Of a DNA stretch of 58,285 bases, positions 42,927-51,390 are shown in pieces; within the stretch, counting starts at the first letter, position 1; each line of letters begins with the position of its first letter. The DNA comes from Modestobacter caceresii (GTDB lineage: Bacteria > Actinomycetota > Actinomycetes > Mycobacteriales > Geodermatophilaceae). Location of the stretch: NCBI RefSeq assembly GCF_000761485.1, contig NZ_JPMX01000030.1:1-58285 (forward strand). Direction: 5' to 3'. The position numbers were made by a program, and so were the translations under genes. A model generated the notes under the pieces. It had not been told where the DNA came from. It was given only the letters and a program-made list of their open reading frames with translations, and ran no database searches.

Positions 42927-44576
42927 TCAGGCCGGGCGGGGTGTCGCCTTCGGTCGCCGGACGACGAACGGGCCGATCGCCAGCAGGTCGACCGGCGCCG
43001 AGCCGAAGCACTCCAGCGCGTCCCGCGGGTCGTCCACCATCGGCCGGCCGGCGGTGTTCAGGCTGGTGTTGACCACGACCGGAAGCCCGGTGCGCCGCTC
43101 GAACGCCGAGATCATCCGGTGCACCAGCGGGGACGTCTCCGGGTCGATGGTCTGGATCCGGGCCGTCCCGTCGACGTGGGTGACCGTGGGGATGCGCTCG
43201 CGCCACTCGGGGGCCACGTCGTGCACGAAGAGCATGTACGGCGAGGGGATCGGCCCGCGGCTGAAGATCTCCGGCGCCTTCTCCAGCAGCACCATCGGGG
43301 CCACCGGGCGGAACTGCTCCCGTCCCTTGACGTCGTTCATTCGCTCCAAGTTGGCCTCGAAGCCGGGGTGGGCGATGAGCGAGCGGTGCCCCAGCGCGCG
43401 CGGGCCGTACTCGCTGCGACCCTGGAACCAGGCGACGATGCCGTTGTCGGCCAGCACCTCGGCCACGGCCTCGGCCACGTCGTCCGGGCGCTCGTAGTCG
43501 ATGGCCGCGGTGATGAGCACCTGCTCGATCTCGTCGTCGGACCAGCCCCGGCCGAGTGCGGCGCCGGGCATCGGCTGGGTGTCCTCGCCGAGTTCGCGGG
43601 CCACGTGCAGGGCGGCACCCAGCGCCGTCCCGGAGTCCCCGGCGGCCGGCTGCACCCAGACCTGCTCGAACGGGCTCTCGGCCAGGATCCGGGTGTTGGC
43701 CACGCAGTTGAGTGCGGTGCCGCCGGCCAGGGTGAGGGTCTTCTCCCCGGTCTGCTCGTGCACCCAGCGGGCCAGGTCGATCAGCACCTCCTCCAGCCGC
43801 CGCTGGACGCTGGCGGCCAGGTCGGCGTGGTCGGAGGTCCACTGGTCGCCCTTGCCCAGGCGGGGGGCGAACTCGGTGTAGTCGATCGCCTCGGTGCGGA
43901 ACCCGCCGTCGTCGGTGGCCCGGATCAGCTCGGCCAGTTCGCCGACGAAGCGCGGCTTGCCGTAGCTGGCCATTGCCATGACCTTGAACTCGTCGGAGCT
44001 GCGCAGGAAGCCCAGGTGGTCGGTGAGGTCCTCGTACATCAGGCCCAGGGAGTGCGGGAGCGCCTGGCCGGCGAGCACCTCCAGCTGCCCGTCGACGTAG
44101 CGGCCGGCCAAGTGGCTGTGCGCCTCACCACGACCGTCGAGCACCAGCACCGCGTTGTCCCGCTGCGGGGCGGCCAGCCCGGCCGACGCCGCGTGCGCGA
44201 CGTGGTGCTTGACGAAGCGGACCTTCGCCGGGTCGAGGCCGGGCAGGGCGTGGGCCAGGAAGTCCGGGGCCATCTCGGCGTACTTCTTGCGCATGACGTC
44301 GCCGTCGTCGAACAACCCCGACTCCTCCGGGGTGCCCATCAGCGCCGGGTCGAAGGAGTAGGCGACCGCGTCCAGCTCCTCGGGACGGATGCCGGCCTCC
44401 CGCAGGCACCAGGCCGCGGACAGCTCGGGCAGTTCCCAGGCGCTCCAGGGCAGCGGGCGCTTGCCGTGCTTGCGCCGGCTGAACCGCTCCTCCTCCGCTG
44501 CGGCGACGACCTCCCCGTCGACGACCAGCGCCGCCGACGGGTCGTGGTAGATCGCGTTGATGCCCAGGACCTTCAC
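42927..44576 (-). CDS. NodU/CmcH-family carbamoyltransferase
   Basis: 549 aa. Transfers a carbamoyl group from carbamoyl phosphate via carbamoyl-AMP to a hydroxyl. N-terminal Kae1-like domain: VKVLGINAIYHDPSAALVVD, AAAEEERFSRRKHGKRPLP, KHHVAHAASAGL (metal histidines). C-terminal domain: GGTALNCVANTRI, GRSEYGPRALGHRSLIAHP, REQFRPVAPMVLLE, VVNTSLNTAGRPMVDDP. GTG 44576 chosen with GGAGGA six bases upstream. No antibiotic, Nod-factor or sugar-decoration genes are adjacent, so the acceptor is unknown. Single-gene unit. Confidence 0.92.
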   Translation of the reverse strand: MKVLGINAIYHDPSAALVVDGEVVAAAEEERFSRRKHGKRPLPWSAWELPELSAAWCLREAGIRPEELDAVAYSFDPALMGTPEESGLFDDGDVMRKKYAEMAPDFLAHALPGLDPAKVRFVKHHVAHAASAGLAAPQRDNAVLVLDGRGEAHSHLAGRYVDGQLEVLAGQALPHSLGLMYEDLTDHLGFLRSSDEFKVMAMASYGKPRFVGELAELIRATDDGGFRTEAIDYTEFAPRLGKGDQWTSDHADLAASVQRRLEEVLIDLARWVHEQTGEKTLTLAGGTALNCVANTRILAESPFEQVWVQPAAGDSGTALGAALHVARELGEDTQPMPGAALGRGWSDDEIEQVLITAAIDYERPDDVAEAVAEVLADNGIVAWFQGRSEYGPRALGHRSLIAHPGFEANLERMNDVKGREQFRPVAPMVLLEKAPEIFSRGPIPSPYMLFVHDVAPEWRERIPTVTHVDGTARIQTIDPETSPLVHRMISAFERRTGLPVVVNTSLNTAGRPMVDDPRDALECFGSAPVDLLAIGPFVVRRPKATPRPA

Positions 44577-44724
44577 GTGCACTCCTCCCGGCCGGGCTCC
44601 AGCGGCCCGGTCCCCGTTCATGATCACGCCGGAGGTCGGGCGCCGCACGGTGAGCGGCACGGATCACCCACCCGTGCGTCCTCGCCGAGCAGCGCGGTTG
44701 CGGCCTCGTCCGAGCCCGGGCCGG

Positions 44725-46443
44725 TCAGCCGCTGGCGCGCTGGTGCAGCAGGCCGTGGTCGACCACCGCCTGCAGGGCGAGGGTCTTGTAGCCGACCTCC
44801 TCGAACAGGACGACGATGCGGTCGTCCTCGTGCCGCATGACGACGCCGGGGCCCCACTCGGTGTGCTCGACGGGCACGTCGACCGGGAACGGGTGGTCCG
44901 CGTCGGAGGCGTGCTCCTGGGAGAGCCCGGCGCTGCAGTTGTCGCAGTTCCCGCACGGGTGGACCAGCTGCTCGCCGAAGTAGCCGAGCAGGAACTGCCG
45001 CCGGCAACCGGTGGTCTCGGCGTAGCCGCGCATCATCTCGATCCGGCTCTCGTCGACTCTGACCTGGTGCTCGGCGAGCTCTCGCGCGGCAGCGGCGGCC
45101 TGGCCGGGACGCGGTGCGTCGGGGGCCGGTGACGCCGTCCCCTCCTCGTCCAGGACGATGGCGCCCGCCTGTTCCAGCAGGTTGAGGTCGCGGACCAGCG
45201 GGGTCGCGGGGCGGCCGGTCTCCTCGCGCAGGTCGCGGACGTCCACGCCGTCCATCCCGGCAGCCGCCCCGGCCTGCACCAGCCCGGCGACCTGCTGCAG
45301 CTCCTCCTCGGCCGGGGCGCCGGCCGCGAAGAACCTGCGCAGCCCGAGGTCCTCCTGGCGGTACATGAGCACCGCCACCGCCGGCTCGCCGTCGCGGCCG
45401 GCCCGGCCGATCTCCTGGTAGTAGCTGTCGACCGAGTCGGCCGGTTCGGCGTGCACGACGAACCGGGTCTCCGGCTTGTCGATGCCCATGCCGAAGGCGG
45501 TGGTGGCGACGACGACGTCGAGCTCGTCGGCCATGAACTGCCGCTGCACCTCCGCACGGTCGCTCTTCCGCAGCCCGGCGTGGTACGCCCGGGAGCGCAG
45601 CCCACGGTCGGCGAGCGCCTCGGCGAGCTCCTCGGTGCTGCGGCGGGTGGCGCTGTAGAGGATCCCGCTGCCCCGCTCGGTCAGCGCGGTGACCCGGTCC
45701 AGGACGGCGGTGTGCTTGGCGTGCGCATCGGCGTGCTGCTCGACCTCCAGCCGGATCTCCGGACGGTCGAACCCGGCCACGACGACCTCCGGGTCGGTCA
45801 TCTCCAGCCGTGCCACGATCTCGGCCCGGACCGGGGGCGCGGCGGTCGCGGTCAGCGCCAGCACCGTCGGGTGGCCCAGCTGCTGGACGACCCCGCCCAA
45901 GCGCAGGTAGTCGGGGCGGAAGTCGTGCCCCCAGGCGGAGACGCAGTGCGCCTCGTCGACGACGAACAGCGCCGGCGACGCCGCCCGCAGCGCCTGGACC
46001 ACCTCCGGCTTGGCCAGCTGCTCGGGCGCGAGGAAGCAGTAGCGGACCGTTCCGTCACCCACGCCGTCCAGCACGTCCCGGTGCTCCTGCGCGGACAGCC
46101 CCGAGTTGAGCACCGCCGCCCGGCCGACCCGCTCCTCACCCAGCTCCGCCAGGCGCTGGACCTGGTCGCGCTGCAGGGCGATGAGCGGGGAGACGATGAC
46201 GACCGGGCCGTCCAGCAGCAACCCCGTGACGGTGTAGACGGCGGACTTGCCCGCCCCGGAGGGCAGCACGGCGAGGGTGTCGCGGCCGGCCGCGACCGCC
46301 TTCATGGCGTCCTCCTGGCCGGGGCGGAACTCGTCGAACCCGAGCACCTCCCGGGCGGTCTCCCGGATCCGCCGGGTGCGTACCGAGGCCGACCCCCCGG
46401 CGGCGGTCGTGGCGGGGGCGGAGCGCTGGGCGGTCTGGGTCAC
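44725..46443 (-). CDS. RecQ-family ATP-dependent DNA helicase
   Basis: 572 aa. Helicase motifs: [12 protein letters not shown], Walker [12 protein letters not shown] (61-70), DEAH box [20 protein letters not shown] (from about 161), [30 protein letters not shown] and [15 protein letters not shown]. The zinc-binding cluster is [13 protein letters not shown] followed by HPCGNCDNC. No HRDC domain; instead the last ~60 residues read [20 protein letters not shown] followed by [14 protein letters not shown], a small beta-rich module. GTG start is by homology; the frame is open further upstream. Confidence 0.9.
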   Translation of the reverse strand: MTQTAQRSAPATTAAGGSASVRTRRIRETAREVLGFDEFRPGQEDAMKAVAAGRDTLAVLPSGAGKSAVYTVTGLLLDGPVVIVSPLIALQRDQVQRLAELGEERVGRAAVLNSGLSAQEHRDVLDGVGDGTVRYCFLAPEQLAKPEVVQALRAASPALFVVDEAHCVSAWGHDFRPDYLRLGGVVQQLGHPTVLALTATAAPPVRAEIVARLEMTDPEVVVAGFDRPEIRLEVEQHADAHAKHTAVLDRVTALTERGSGILYSATRRSTEELAEALADRGLRSRAYHAGLRKSDRAEVQRQFMADELDVVVATTAFGMGIDKPETRFVVHAEPADSVDSYYQEIGRAGRDGEPAVAVLMYRQEDLGLRRFFAAGAPAEEELQQVAGLVQAGAAAGMDGVDVRDLREETGRPATPLVRDLNLLEQAGAIVLDEEGTASPAPDAPRPGQAAAAARELAEHQVRVDESRIEMMRGYAETTGCRRQFLLGYFGEQLVHPCGNCDNCSAGLSQEHASDADHPFPVDVPVEHTEWGPGVVMRHEDDRIVVLFEEVGYKTLALQAVVDHGLLHQRASG

Positions 46444-46516
46444 CGAGCGCGACTTCCCGACCCCCGAGATCGACAAACGACCCGCAGGCCGCACGGCGCC
46501 GTCCGTGGCGGTGCCG

Positions 46517-47968
46517 TCAGTTCCAGGAGTCCAGCCAGAACCGCAGGTCCAGCGCGTCGGACTCCAGCGGGAGCCCCAGCCAGACCGGGGCGAAGAAGGC
46601 GAACCCGGCCGCGGACAGGGCGAGCGCCACCGCACCGAGCAGCCGCGGCCGGCGGGTCGCCTGCACCGCGCGGGCCAGGCCCAGGGCGATGAACGGCACC
46701 ACCGGCACCATGTAGAAGAAGTAGCCGGGCTTGTTCGCGGCCAGCCAGGGAACCCACAGCAGTGCCAGCGGGACCAGGATGGTGGCCGCGACGCCGTCCC
46801 GGCGGGCGACCGCCCGCCAGAGCAGCACCGGGTAGGCCAGCAGGGCCGGCCACCACAGGCCGGGGTTGCCGAGCATGACGATGCGCGCCCGGGTGTCCGG
46901 CGGCACCTCGCACTCCCCGGCCTCCTGCTGTGCGGTGGTGCAGCTCTCGGCGTAGACCAGCACCGGCCGCTCCAGCCAGGGCCAGCCGAGCGGGCTCGAG
47001 CGATAGGGATGGCTCGCCTCCAGGCCCACGTGGTAGTCGACCAGGTCGACCTGGCTCTGCGCCCAGGTCCCCAGCCGGTCGCCCACCGAGGTGCCGCAGT
47101 CCCCGGCCTCGCAGGCCTGCTGTGCGGCGTAGCTCTCCGAGTAGTTGGCGAACCAGCCCGTGAAGGTGGCCAGGTAGACGACCGCGGGGACCATCAGCAG
47201 GCTCAGCACGGCGCCGCCGGTGACCGCCACGGCGCGGCGGGTGGCCTGGCGGAACGGCTCACCCCGGCCGCTGAGCTCGGTGCCCAGCACCAGCAACCCG
47301 GCCAGGCCGACGGCGAGCAGGCCGGACCACTTGGTGGCCACCGCGAACCCCAGGGTGACCCCGGCCAGCCAGCGGTAGCGGGAGCCGACGAGGGACCGGC
47401 GCAGCCCCTCCCCGGCCTCGCGGGTGCGGAGGCGGGCGTCCCGGTCGAGCAGCACGAGCGAGAACGCGGCGACGACGAACAGGGCGAGGACCGCGTCGAG
47501 CATCGCGATCCGGCTGGCCGTCACCGCGAGGCCGTCCAGGGCGACGAGCACGGCGGCCAGTGCGGCCGGCGCGGTGCGGCGGAACAGGCGGAGCCCGCTC
47601 AGGTAGGTCAGCAGCACGGTGATCGAGCCGGCGACGGCCACGCCGACCCGCCAGCCGAACGGGGTGGAACCGAACAGCTCCAGCCCGGCGGCGATCACCC
47701 ACTTGCCCATGGGCGGGTGCGCCGGGCGACCCTCCTCGACACCTCGGGCCAGGTAGTCGGAGGCGTCGACGGCGTAGTACTTCTCGTCGAAGTAGAGGCG
47801 GTCCGGGTCGCCGAGGTCCCACAGCCGGATGGCGGCGGCGAGGCCCAGCAGCGCCAGTGGCACGCCCCACTGCACGACCCCCGGTGACAGACGCCGAACC
47901 GACGACGGGCGGCGCCCGGAGGCGCCGCCCGTCTCTCGCTGCGCGACCGTGGATGCGGTTGCGCTCAC
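46517..47968 (-). CDS. protein O-mannosyltransferase (PMT family, GT39)
   Basis: 483 aa, about ten TM segments. Transfers mannose from polyprenol-phosphate-mannose to Ser/Thr of exported proteins. The catalytic acidic pair is in [18 protein letters not shown] (Asp61, Glu62), followed by [17 protein letters not shown], both family signatures; the C-terminal membrane part has [23 protein letters not shown] at 47968 is chosen because the longer reading frame would run through the lipoprotein gene as an Arg/Pro/Ser repeat. Its sugar donor would be made by the synthase at 48472-49251. Confidence 0.9.
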   Translation of the reverse strand: MSATASTVAQRETGGASGRRPSSVRRLSPGVVQWGVPLALLGLAAAIRLWDLGDPDRLYFDEKYYAVDASDYLARGVEEGRPAHPPMGKWVIAAGLELFGSTPFGWRVGVAVAGSITVLLTYLSGLRLFRRTAPAALAAVLVALDGLAVTASRIAMLDAVLALFVVAAFSLVLLDRDARLRTREAGEGLRRSLVGSRYRWLAGVTLGFAVATKWSGLLAVGLAGLLVLGTELSGRGEPFRQATRRAVAVTGGAVLSLLMVPAVVYLATFTGWFANYSESYAAQQACEAGDCGTSVGDRLGTWAQSQVDLVDYHVGLEASHPYRSSPLGWPWLERPVLVYAESCTTAQQEAGECEVPPDTRARIVMLGNPGLWWPALLAYPVLLWRAVARRDGVAATILVPLALLWVPWLAANKPGYFFYMVPVVPFIALGLARAVQATRRPRLLGAVALALSAAGFAFFAPVWLGLPLESDALDLRFWLDSWN

Positions 47969-47999
47969 TGGTCGCGTGCCCCAGCGGTCACCCGGGGAC

Positions 48000-48263
48000 T
48001 CAGCCCTCGGTCTCGGTGCTGAACTCGGTCTCGGTCTCGGTGTCGACCTCGGTCTCGGTCTCGACGACCTCTTCCTCGACCTCGGTCTCGGTCTCGGTCG
48101 GCTCGAGGGTCTCGGTGACCTCGGTCTCGAGCTCCTCGGTCTCGGTGATCTCCTCGGTCTCGGTGACCTCGACCTCGCCGGCCTCGTCACCGCAGGCGGC
48201 GACACCGAAGATCATGAGGCTGGAGAAGGTGGCGGCAGAGACGCCGCGGACGAGCTTGTTCAT
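48000..48263 (-). CDS. very acidic small lipoprotein
   Basis: 87 aa. Lipoprotein signal MNKLVRGVSAATFSSLMIFG with lipobox VAAC (Cys about 24), then ~63 residues of almost pure Glu, Thr and Val in repeats such as ETEVTETLEPTETETEVEEE. The mature part has no basic residue. The DNA is correspondingly repetitive (GAGGTCGAGACCGAG-like units). Thr-rich and located between a protein mannosyltransferase and a mannosyl-donor synthase, it is an obvious candidate for O-mannosylation. No named family recognised. Confidence 0.75.
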   Translation of the reverse strand: MNKLVRGVSAATFSSLMIFGVAACGDEAGEVEVTETEEITETEELETEVTETLEPTETETEVEEEVVETETEVDTETETEFSTETEG

Positions 48264-48338
48264 GGGGTGCTCCTGAGTTCGGGTGAACGGTCACGGAAAG
48301 GCATGACCGCATATCCCCGCCCTCACACACCAAGCGGG

Positions 48339-48403
48339 CATAACGATCAGGTCACAGAGATGAATTGTCTCTCGGCAAGTGAATCGCACAACGATCCGGT
48401 AAC
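48339..48403 (-). promoter_or_regulatory. two MtrA-like boxes between the acidic lipoprotein and the Ppm gene
   Basis: Minus-strand reads GTGACC-TGATC-GTTATG (48355-48339) and GTTACC-GGATC-GTTGTG (48403-48387), 48 bases apart, each a GTNACC hexamer five bases from a degenerate second one. The first shares 13 bases with the box at 23589. They lie within 140 bases upstream of the lipoprotein ATG and just upstream of the Ppm start. Confidence 0.4.
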
Positions 48404-48471
48404 GGCGAGTGTCGCCAAACAATGTTGAAGAACGGGGTGTCCGAGAGGTCGGGGCCGGTAATGGCGGGACG

Positions 48472-49251
48472 GTGAATCCTCGGTCCACGTGCGTCTGCAT
48501 CCCCACCTACCAGGAGCGGGAGAGCCTGCCGCGCACGCTCGCCGGGGTGCTGCGCGCCGTCCCGGATGCCCTCGTGCTGGTGATCGACGACAACAGCCCC
48601 GACGGCACGGGCGAGCTGGCCGACCGGCTGGCCGCCGACGACCCGCGGGTGCACGTGCTTCACCGCCCGGGCAAGGAGGGGCTGGGGCCGGCCTACATCG
48701 CCGGCTTCCGCTGGGCGCTGGCCGAGGGCTTCGACGTGGTGGCGCAGATGGACGCCGACGGGTCGCACCGCCCCGAGGACCTGCCCCGGCTGCTGGCCGC
48801 CCTGGCCGGAGCCGACGCCGTGCTGGGCTCGCGCTGGGTGCCGGGCGGTGCCGTCGCCGACTGGCCGCGCAGTCGGGAACTGCTCAGCCGCACCGCCAAC
48901 CGGTACGTGCGGGCTGCGCTGAGACTGCCGGTGGGTGATGCCACCGGGGGTTTCCGGGCCTTCCGCCGGCACACGCTGGAGCGGCTGGAGCTCGACGCCG
49001 TCCAGAGCGAGGGCTACTGCTTCCAGATCGACATGACCCGGCAGGTGTGGGCACGGGGCCTGCGGCTGGTGGAGGTGCCGATCCTCTTCGTCAACCGGGA
49101 GTTCGGCGAGAGCAAGATGAGCTCGCGGATCATCCGGGAGGCGATGGTCCGGGTCACCGCCTGGGCGCTGACCACGCGGCGCCCCACGCCTGCGGCGGTG
49201 CGGCCGGCGGCCACGGGCGGCGAGCGGCTGGTTCACCGGGTCGCCGCCTGA
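48472..49251 (+). CDS. polyprenol monophosphomannose synthase (GT2)
   Basis: 259 aa. Makes polyprenyl-phosphate-mannose from GDP-mannose. GT2 features: CVCIPTYQERESLPRTLAGV, LVIDDNSPDGTGELADRL, VVAQMDADGSHRPEDLPRLL with the metal DxD at 94-96, GSRWVPGGAVADWPRSREL and GGFRAFRRHTLERL with the GYCFQIDMT and NREFGESKMS motifs of Ppm/Dpm1. GTG 48472 by alignment to the family start; no hydrophobic C-terminal anchor and no fused Lnt domain. Divergent from the lipoprotein/PMT genes. Confidence 0.9.
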   Translation: MNPRSTCVCIPTYQERESLPRTLAGVLRAVPDALVLVIDDNSPDGTGELADRLAADDPRVHVLHRPGKEGLGPAYIAGFRWALAEGFDVVAQMDADGSHRPEDLPRLLAALAGADAVLGSRWVPGGAVADWPRSRELLSRTANRYVRAALRLPVGDATGGFRAFRRHTLERLELDAVQSEGYCFQIDMTRQVWARGLRLVEVPILFVNREFGESKMSSRIIREAMVRVTAWALTTRRPTPAAVRPAATGGERLVHRVAA

Positions 49252-49262
49252 TCACCTCTTGG

Positions 49263-49322
49263 TCCGCGACTGCGGGTCATCGGCGGGTTGTCCGTCCGCA
49301 GCTGCGGAACTAGGGTGCCGGC
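49263..49322 (+). promoter_or_regulatory. leaderless promoter with palindromic operator for the HTH-TOBE regulator
   Basis: TTGTCC (49288-49293), 17-base spacer, TAGGGT (49311-49316), and the GTG start six bases later, consistent with a leaderless mRNA. The spacer contains the perfect 14-base palindrome TCCGCAGCTGCGGA (49295-49308). A related copy TCCGCGACTGCGGG begins 32 bases upstream at 49263. Bound protein would block RNA polymerase. Confidence 0.5.
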
Positions 49323-49715
49323 GTGTCCACCTCCTACCGGATCGCCGAGGCAGCTGCGCTGCTCGGCGTCAGTGACGACACGGTTCGCCGCTGGATCGAC
49401 GGCGATCGGCTGTCCGCCACCCGCGACGGGGGCCCGGCGCAGGTCGACGGCGCGGAGCTGGCCCGGGTCGCCACCGAGCTGCACGAGACGCCCCCGCCCG
49501 GCACCACCCGCTCGTCCTCGGCCCGCAACCGGCTCGCCGGGATCGTCACCCGGGTGGTGCGGGACACCGTGATGGCGCAGGTGGAGATCCAGGCCGGGCC
49601 GTTCCGGCTGGTCTCGTTGATGTCCCGCGAGGCCGCCGACGAGCTGGGGCTGGAGCCCGGCGTCCGGGCGGTGGCCACGGTCAAGGCCACCCAGGTCAGC
49701 GTGGACGTGCCGTGA
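49323..49715 (+). CDS. HTH-TOBE molybdate-responsive regulator
   Basis: 130 aa. N-terminal MerR/excisionase-like HTH (YRIAEAAALLGVSDDTVRRW followed by IDGDRLSATRDGG) and a C-terminal single TOBE (mop) domain (SARNRLAGIVTRVVRDTVMA, QVEIQAGPFRLVSLMSREAA) that binds molybdate. It ends four bases into modA's longer reading frame, and leads the mod operon. It probably represses mod genes when molybdate is bound, and its own promoter carries a palindrome. Confidence 0.85.
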   Translation: MSTSYRIAEAAALLGVSDDTVRRWIDGDRLSATRDGGPAQVDGAELARVATELHETPPPGTTRSSSARNRLAGIVTRVVRDTVMAQVEIQAGPFRLVSLMSREAADELGLEPGVRAVATVKATQVSVDVP

Positions 49716-49783
49716 GTGAGCATCGCAGCGAGCGCCAGCGAGCGAGGAGCGGAGCGAGCGCGCATCGCCAGAGGCCTCGTGCC

Positions 49784-50545
49784 GTGAGGCAGCTGGTCGC
49801 CGGCGCCCTGCTGCTGGCCTTGGCTGGTTGCGGGGTCGACGACGGCGGGCGGGCGACCGAGACGGACGGCGAGGTCTCCGGCACGCTCACCGTCTTCGCG
49901 GCGGCCTCGCTGACCGACGTCTTCACCGACCTGGGCGACCAGCTCACGGCCGAGCACCCGGGACTGGACGTGCAGTTCAACTTCGCCGGCAGCTCCGCGC
50001 TGGCGACGCAGGTGGTGCAGGGGGCGCCGGCCGACGTCCTCGCCTCCGCCGACGAGGAGCAGCTGGACGCCGTCGCCGACCTGGTCGCCGGCGACCCCGC
50101 CGTCTTCGCGGAGAACACGCTGCTCATCGCCGTCCCGGCGGGCAACCCGGCCGACGTGCGCGGGCTGGCCGACCTCGCCGACCCGGGGAAGAGCATCGCC
50201 CTGTGCGCCGCCGAGGTGCCGTGCGGGGCGGCGGCCGCGCGGGTGTTCGACGCCGCCGGCCTGACCCCCGCGCCGGACACCCTGGAGCAGGACGTGCGGG
50301 CGGCGCTGACCAAGGTGCAGCTCGGCGAGGTCGACGCCGCGCTGGTCTACGCGACCGACGTCGCGGCGGCCGGCTCTGCGGTGGAGGCGATCGAGGTCCC
50401 GGAGGCCGCCGACGTGGTGAACCGCTACCCGCTGGCGGTGCTGGCGGCGGCTCGCAACCCGGCGGCGGCAGAGCTCTTCGTCGACCTGGTGCGCTCGGAC
50501 ACCGGCCGCCAGGCCCTCGCCGACGCCGGCTTCCGCCTCCCGTGA
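49784..50545 (+). CDS. modA: molybdate ABC transporter substrate-binding lipoprotein
   Basis: 253 aa. Binds molybdate outside the membrane. Lipobox LALAGC, then LTVFAAASLTDVFTDLGDQL, FNFAGSSALATQVVQGAPAD (oxyanion-binding Ser residues), and ALVYATDVAAAG. GTG 49784 is preferred: a longer frame from 49712 would put 24 Arg/Ser/Ala residues, encoded by an AGCGAGCG-type repeat, before the signal peptide. Its stop overlaps the first possible modB start. Confidence 0.9.
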   Translation: MRQLVAGALLLALAGCGVDDGGRATETDGEVSGTLTVFAAASLTDVFTDLGDQLTAEHPGLDVQFNFAGSSALATQVVQGAPADVLASADEEQLDAVADLVAGDPAVFAENTLLIAVPAGNPADVRGLADLADPGKSIALCAAEVPCGAAAARVFDAAGLTPAPDTLEQDVRAALTKVQLGEVDAALVYATDVAAAGSAVEAIEVPEAADVVNRYPLAVLAAARNPAAAELFVDLVRSDTGRQALADAGFRLP

Positions 50546-51390
50546 CCCACCCAGCGCCACCGAGATGGCCATCTTGGTGGCGGAGAGGGGGGCGAGGGCG
50601 GGGCGGTGGGGTGCCGGCGCCGCTGCTGGTGCCGGCGCTGCTCGGGGTGGCGTTCCTGGTGCTGCCGCTGCTCGGGCTGCTGGTGCGCGCGCCCTGGTCC
50701 GACCTCGGCCCGCAGCTGGCCCGGCCGGGCGTCGGTGAGGCGCTGCGGCTGTCGCTCGTCTCGGCCACCCTGGCCACCGTCGTCTCGCTGCTGCTCGGCG
50801 TCCCACTGGCCTGGGTGCTGGCCCGGTCGCAGCTGCGTGGCCGGTCGGTGCTGCGCGCGCTGGTGACCGTGCCGCTGGTGCTGCCGCCGGTCGTCGGCGG
50901 GGTCGCGCTGTTCCTGGTGCTGGGCCGGCAGGGGATCATCGGTCGCTGGTTGTTCGAGGCCACCGGTCTCTCGCTGCCGTTCACCACCGCCGCGGTGGTC
51001 GTCGCCGAGACGTTCGTGGCGATGCCGTTCCTGGTGATCAGCGTGGAGGGCGCCCTGCGCGCCGCCGACGCCCGCTTCGAGGACGCCGCCGCCACCCTCG
51101 GCGCCGACCGGTGGACGACGTTCCGCCGGGTCACCCTGCCCCTGGTCGCACCCGGGATCGCCGCCGGCGCGGTGCTGTGCTGGGCGCGCGCCCTGGGGGA
51201 GTTCGGCGCCACGATCACCTTCGCCGGCAACTTCCCGGGGACGACGCAGACCATGCCGCTGGCGGTCTACCTGACCCTGCAGCGCGACCCGGAGGCGGCG
51301 ATCGTGCTGAGCCTGGTGCTGCTCGGTGTCTCCCTGGCCACCCTGCTGCTGCTGCGCGACCGCTGGCTGGGGCGGGGGGCGGTCACGTGA
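50542..51390 (+). CDS. modB: molybdate ABC transporter permease
   Basis: 282 aa, about six TM segments. The EAA-like loop is EDAAATLGADRWTTFRRVTL, with LPLVAPGIAAGAVLCWARAL and GEFGATITFAGNFPGTTQTM, all ModB hallmarks. GTG 50542 overlaps the modA stop (GTGA). A GTG at 50611 would start closer to TM1 and would leave the 28-base palindrome at 50555-50582 outside the gene; both starts are reasonable. Partner of ModA and ModC. Confidence 0.9.
   Translation: MTHPAPPRWPSWWRRGGRGRGGGVPAPLLVPALLGVAFLVLPLLGLLVRAPWSDLGPQLARPGVGEALRLSLVSATLATVVSLLLGVPLAWVLARSQLRGRSVLRALVTVPLVLPPVVGGVALFLVLGRQGIIGRWLFEATGLSLPFTTAAVVVAETFVAMPFLVISVEGALRAADARFEDAAATLGADRWTTFRRVTLPLVAPGIAAGAVLCWARALGEFGATITFAGNFPGTTQTMPLAVYLTLQRDPEAAIVLSLVLLGVSLATLLLLRDRWLGRGAVT
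50555..50582. repeat. 28-bp imperfect palindrome at the modA/modB junction
   Basis: Inner arms CCACCGAGATGG (50557-50568) and CCATCTTGGTGG (50569-50580) differ at one pair; flanking CG/CG extends the symmetry by two on each side. It begins ten bases after the modA stop. It may be a repetitive extragenic palindrome, an mRNA hairpin, or an operator. Confidence 0.6.

Noticed and set aside
47968-48205. N-terminal Arg/Pro/Ser extension of the mannosyltransferase
   Set aside because: It overlaps the lipoprotein gene in another frame and is pure repeat; family similarity starts after the GTG at 47968.
47829-48428. Leu/Gly-rich plus-strand frame opposite the acidic lipoprotein
   Set aside because: The LGLG repeats arise from the complement of Glu/Thr codons; there is no signal or ribosome site.
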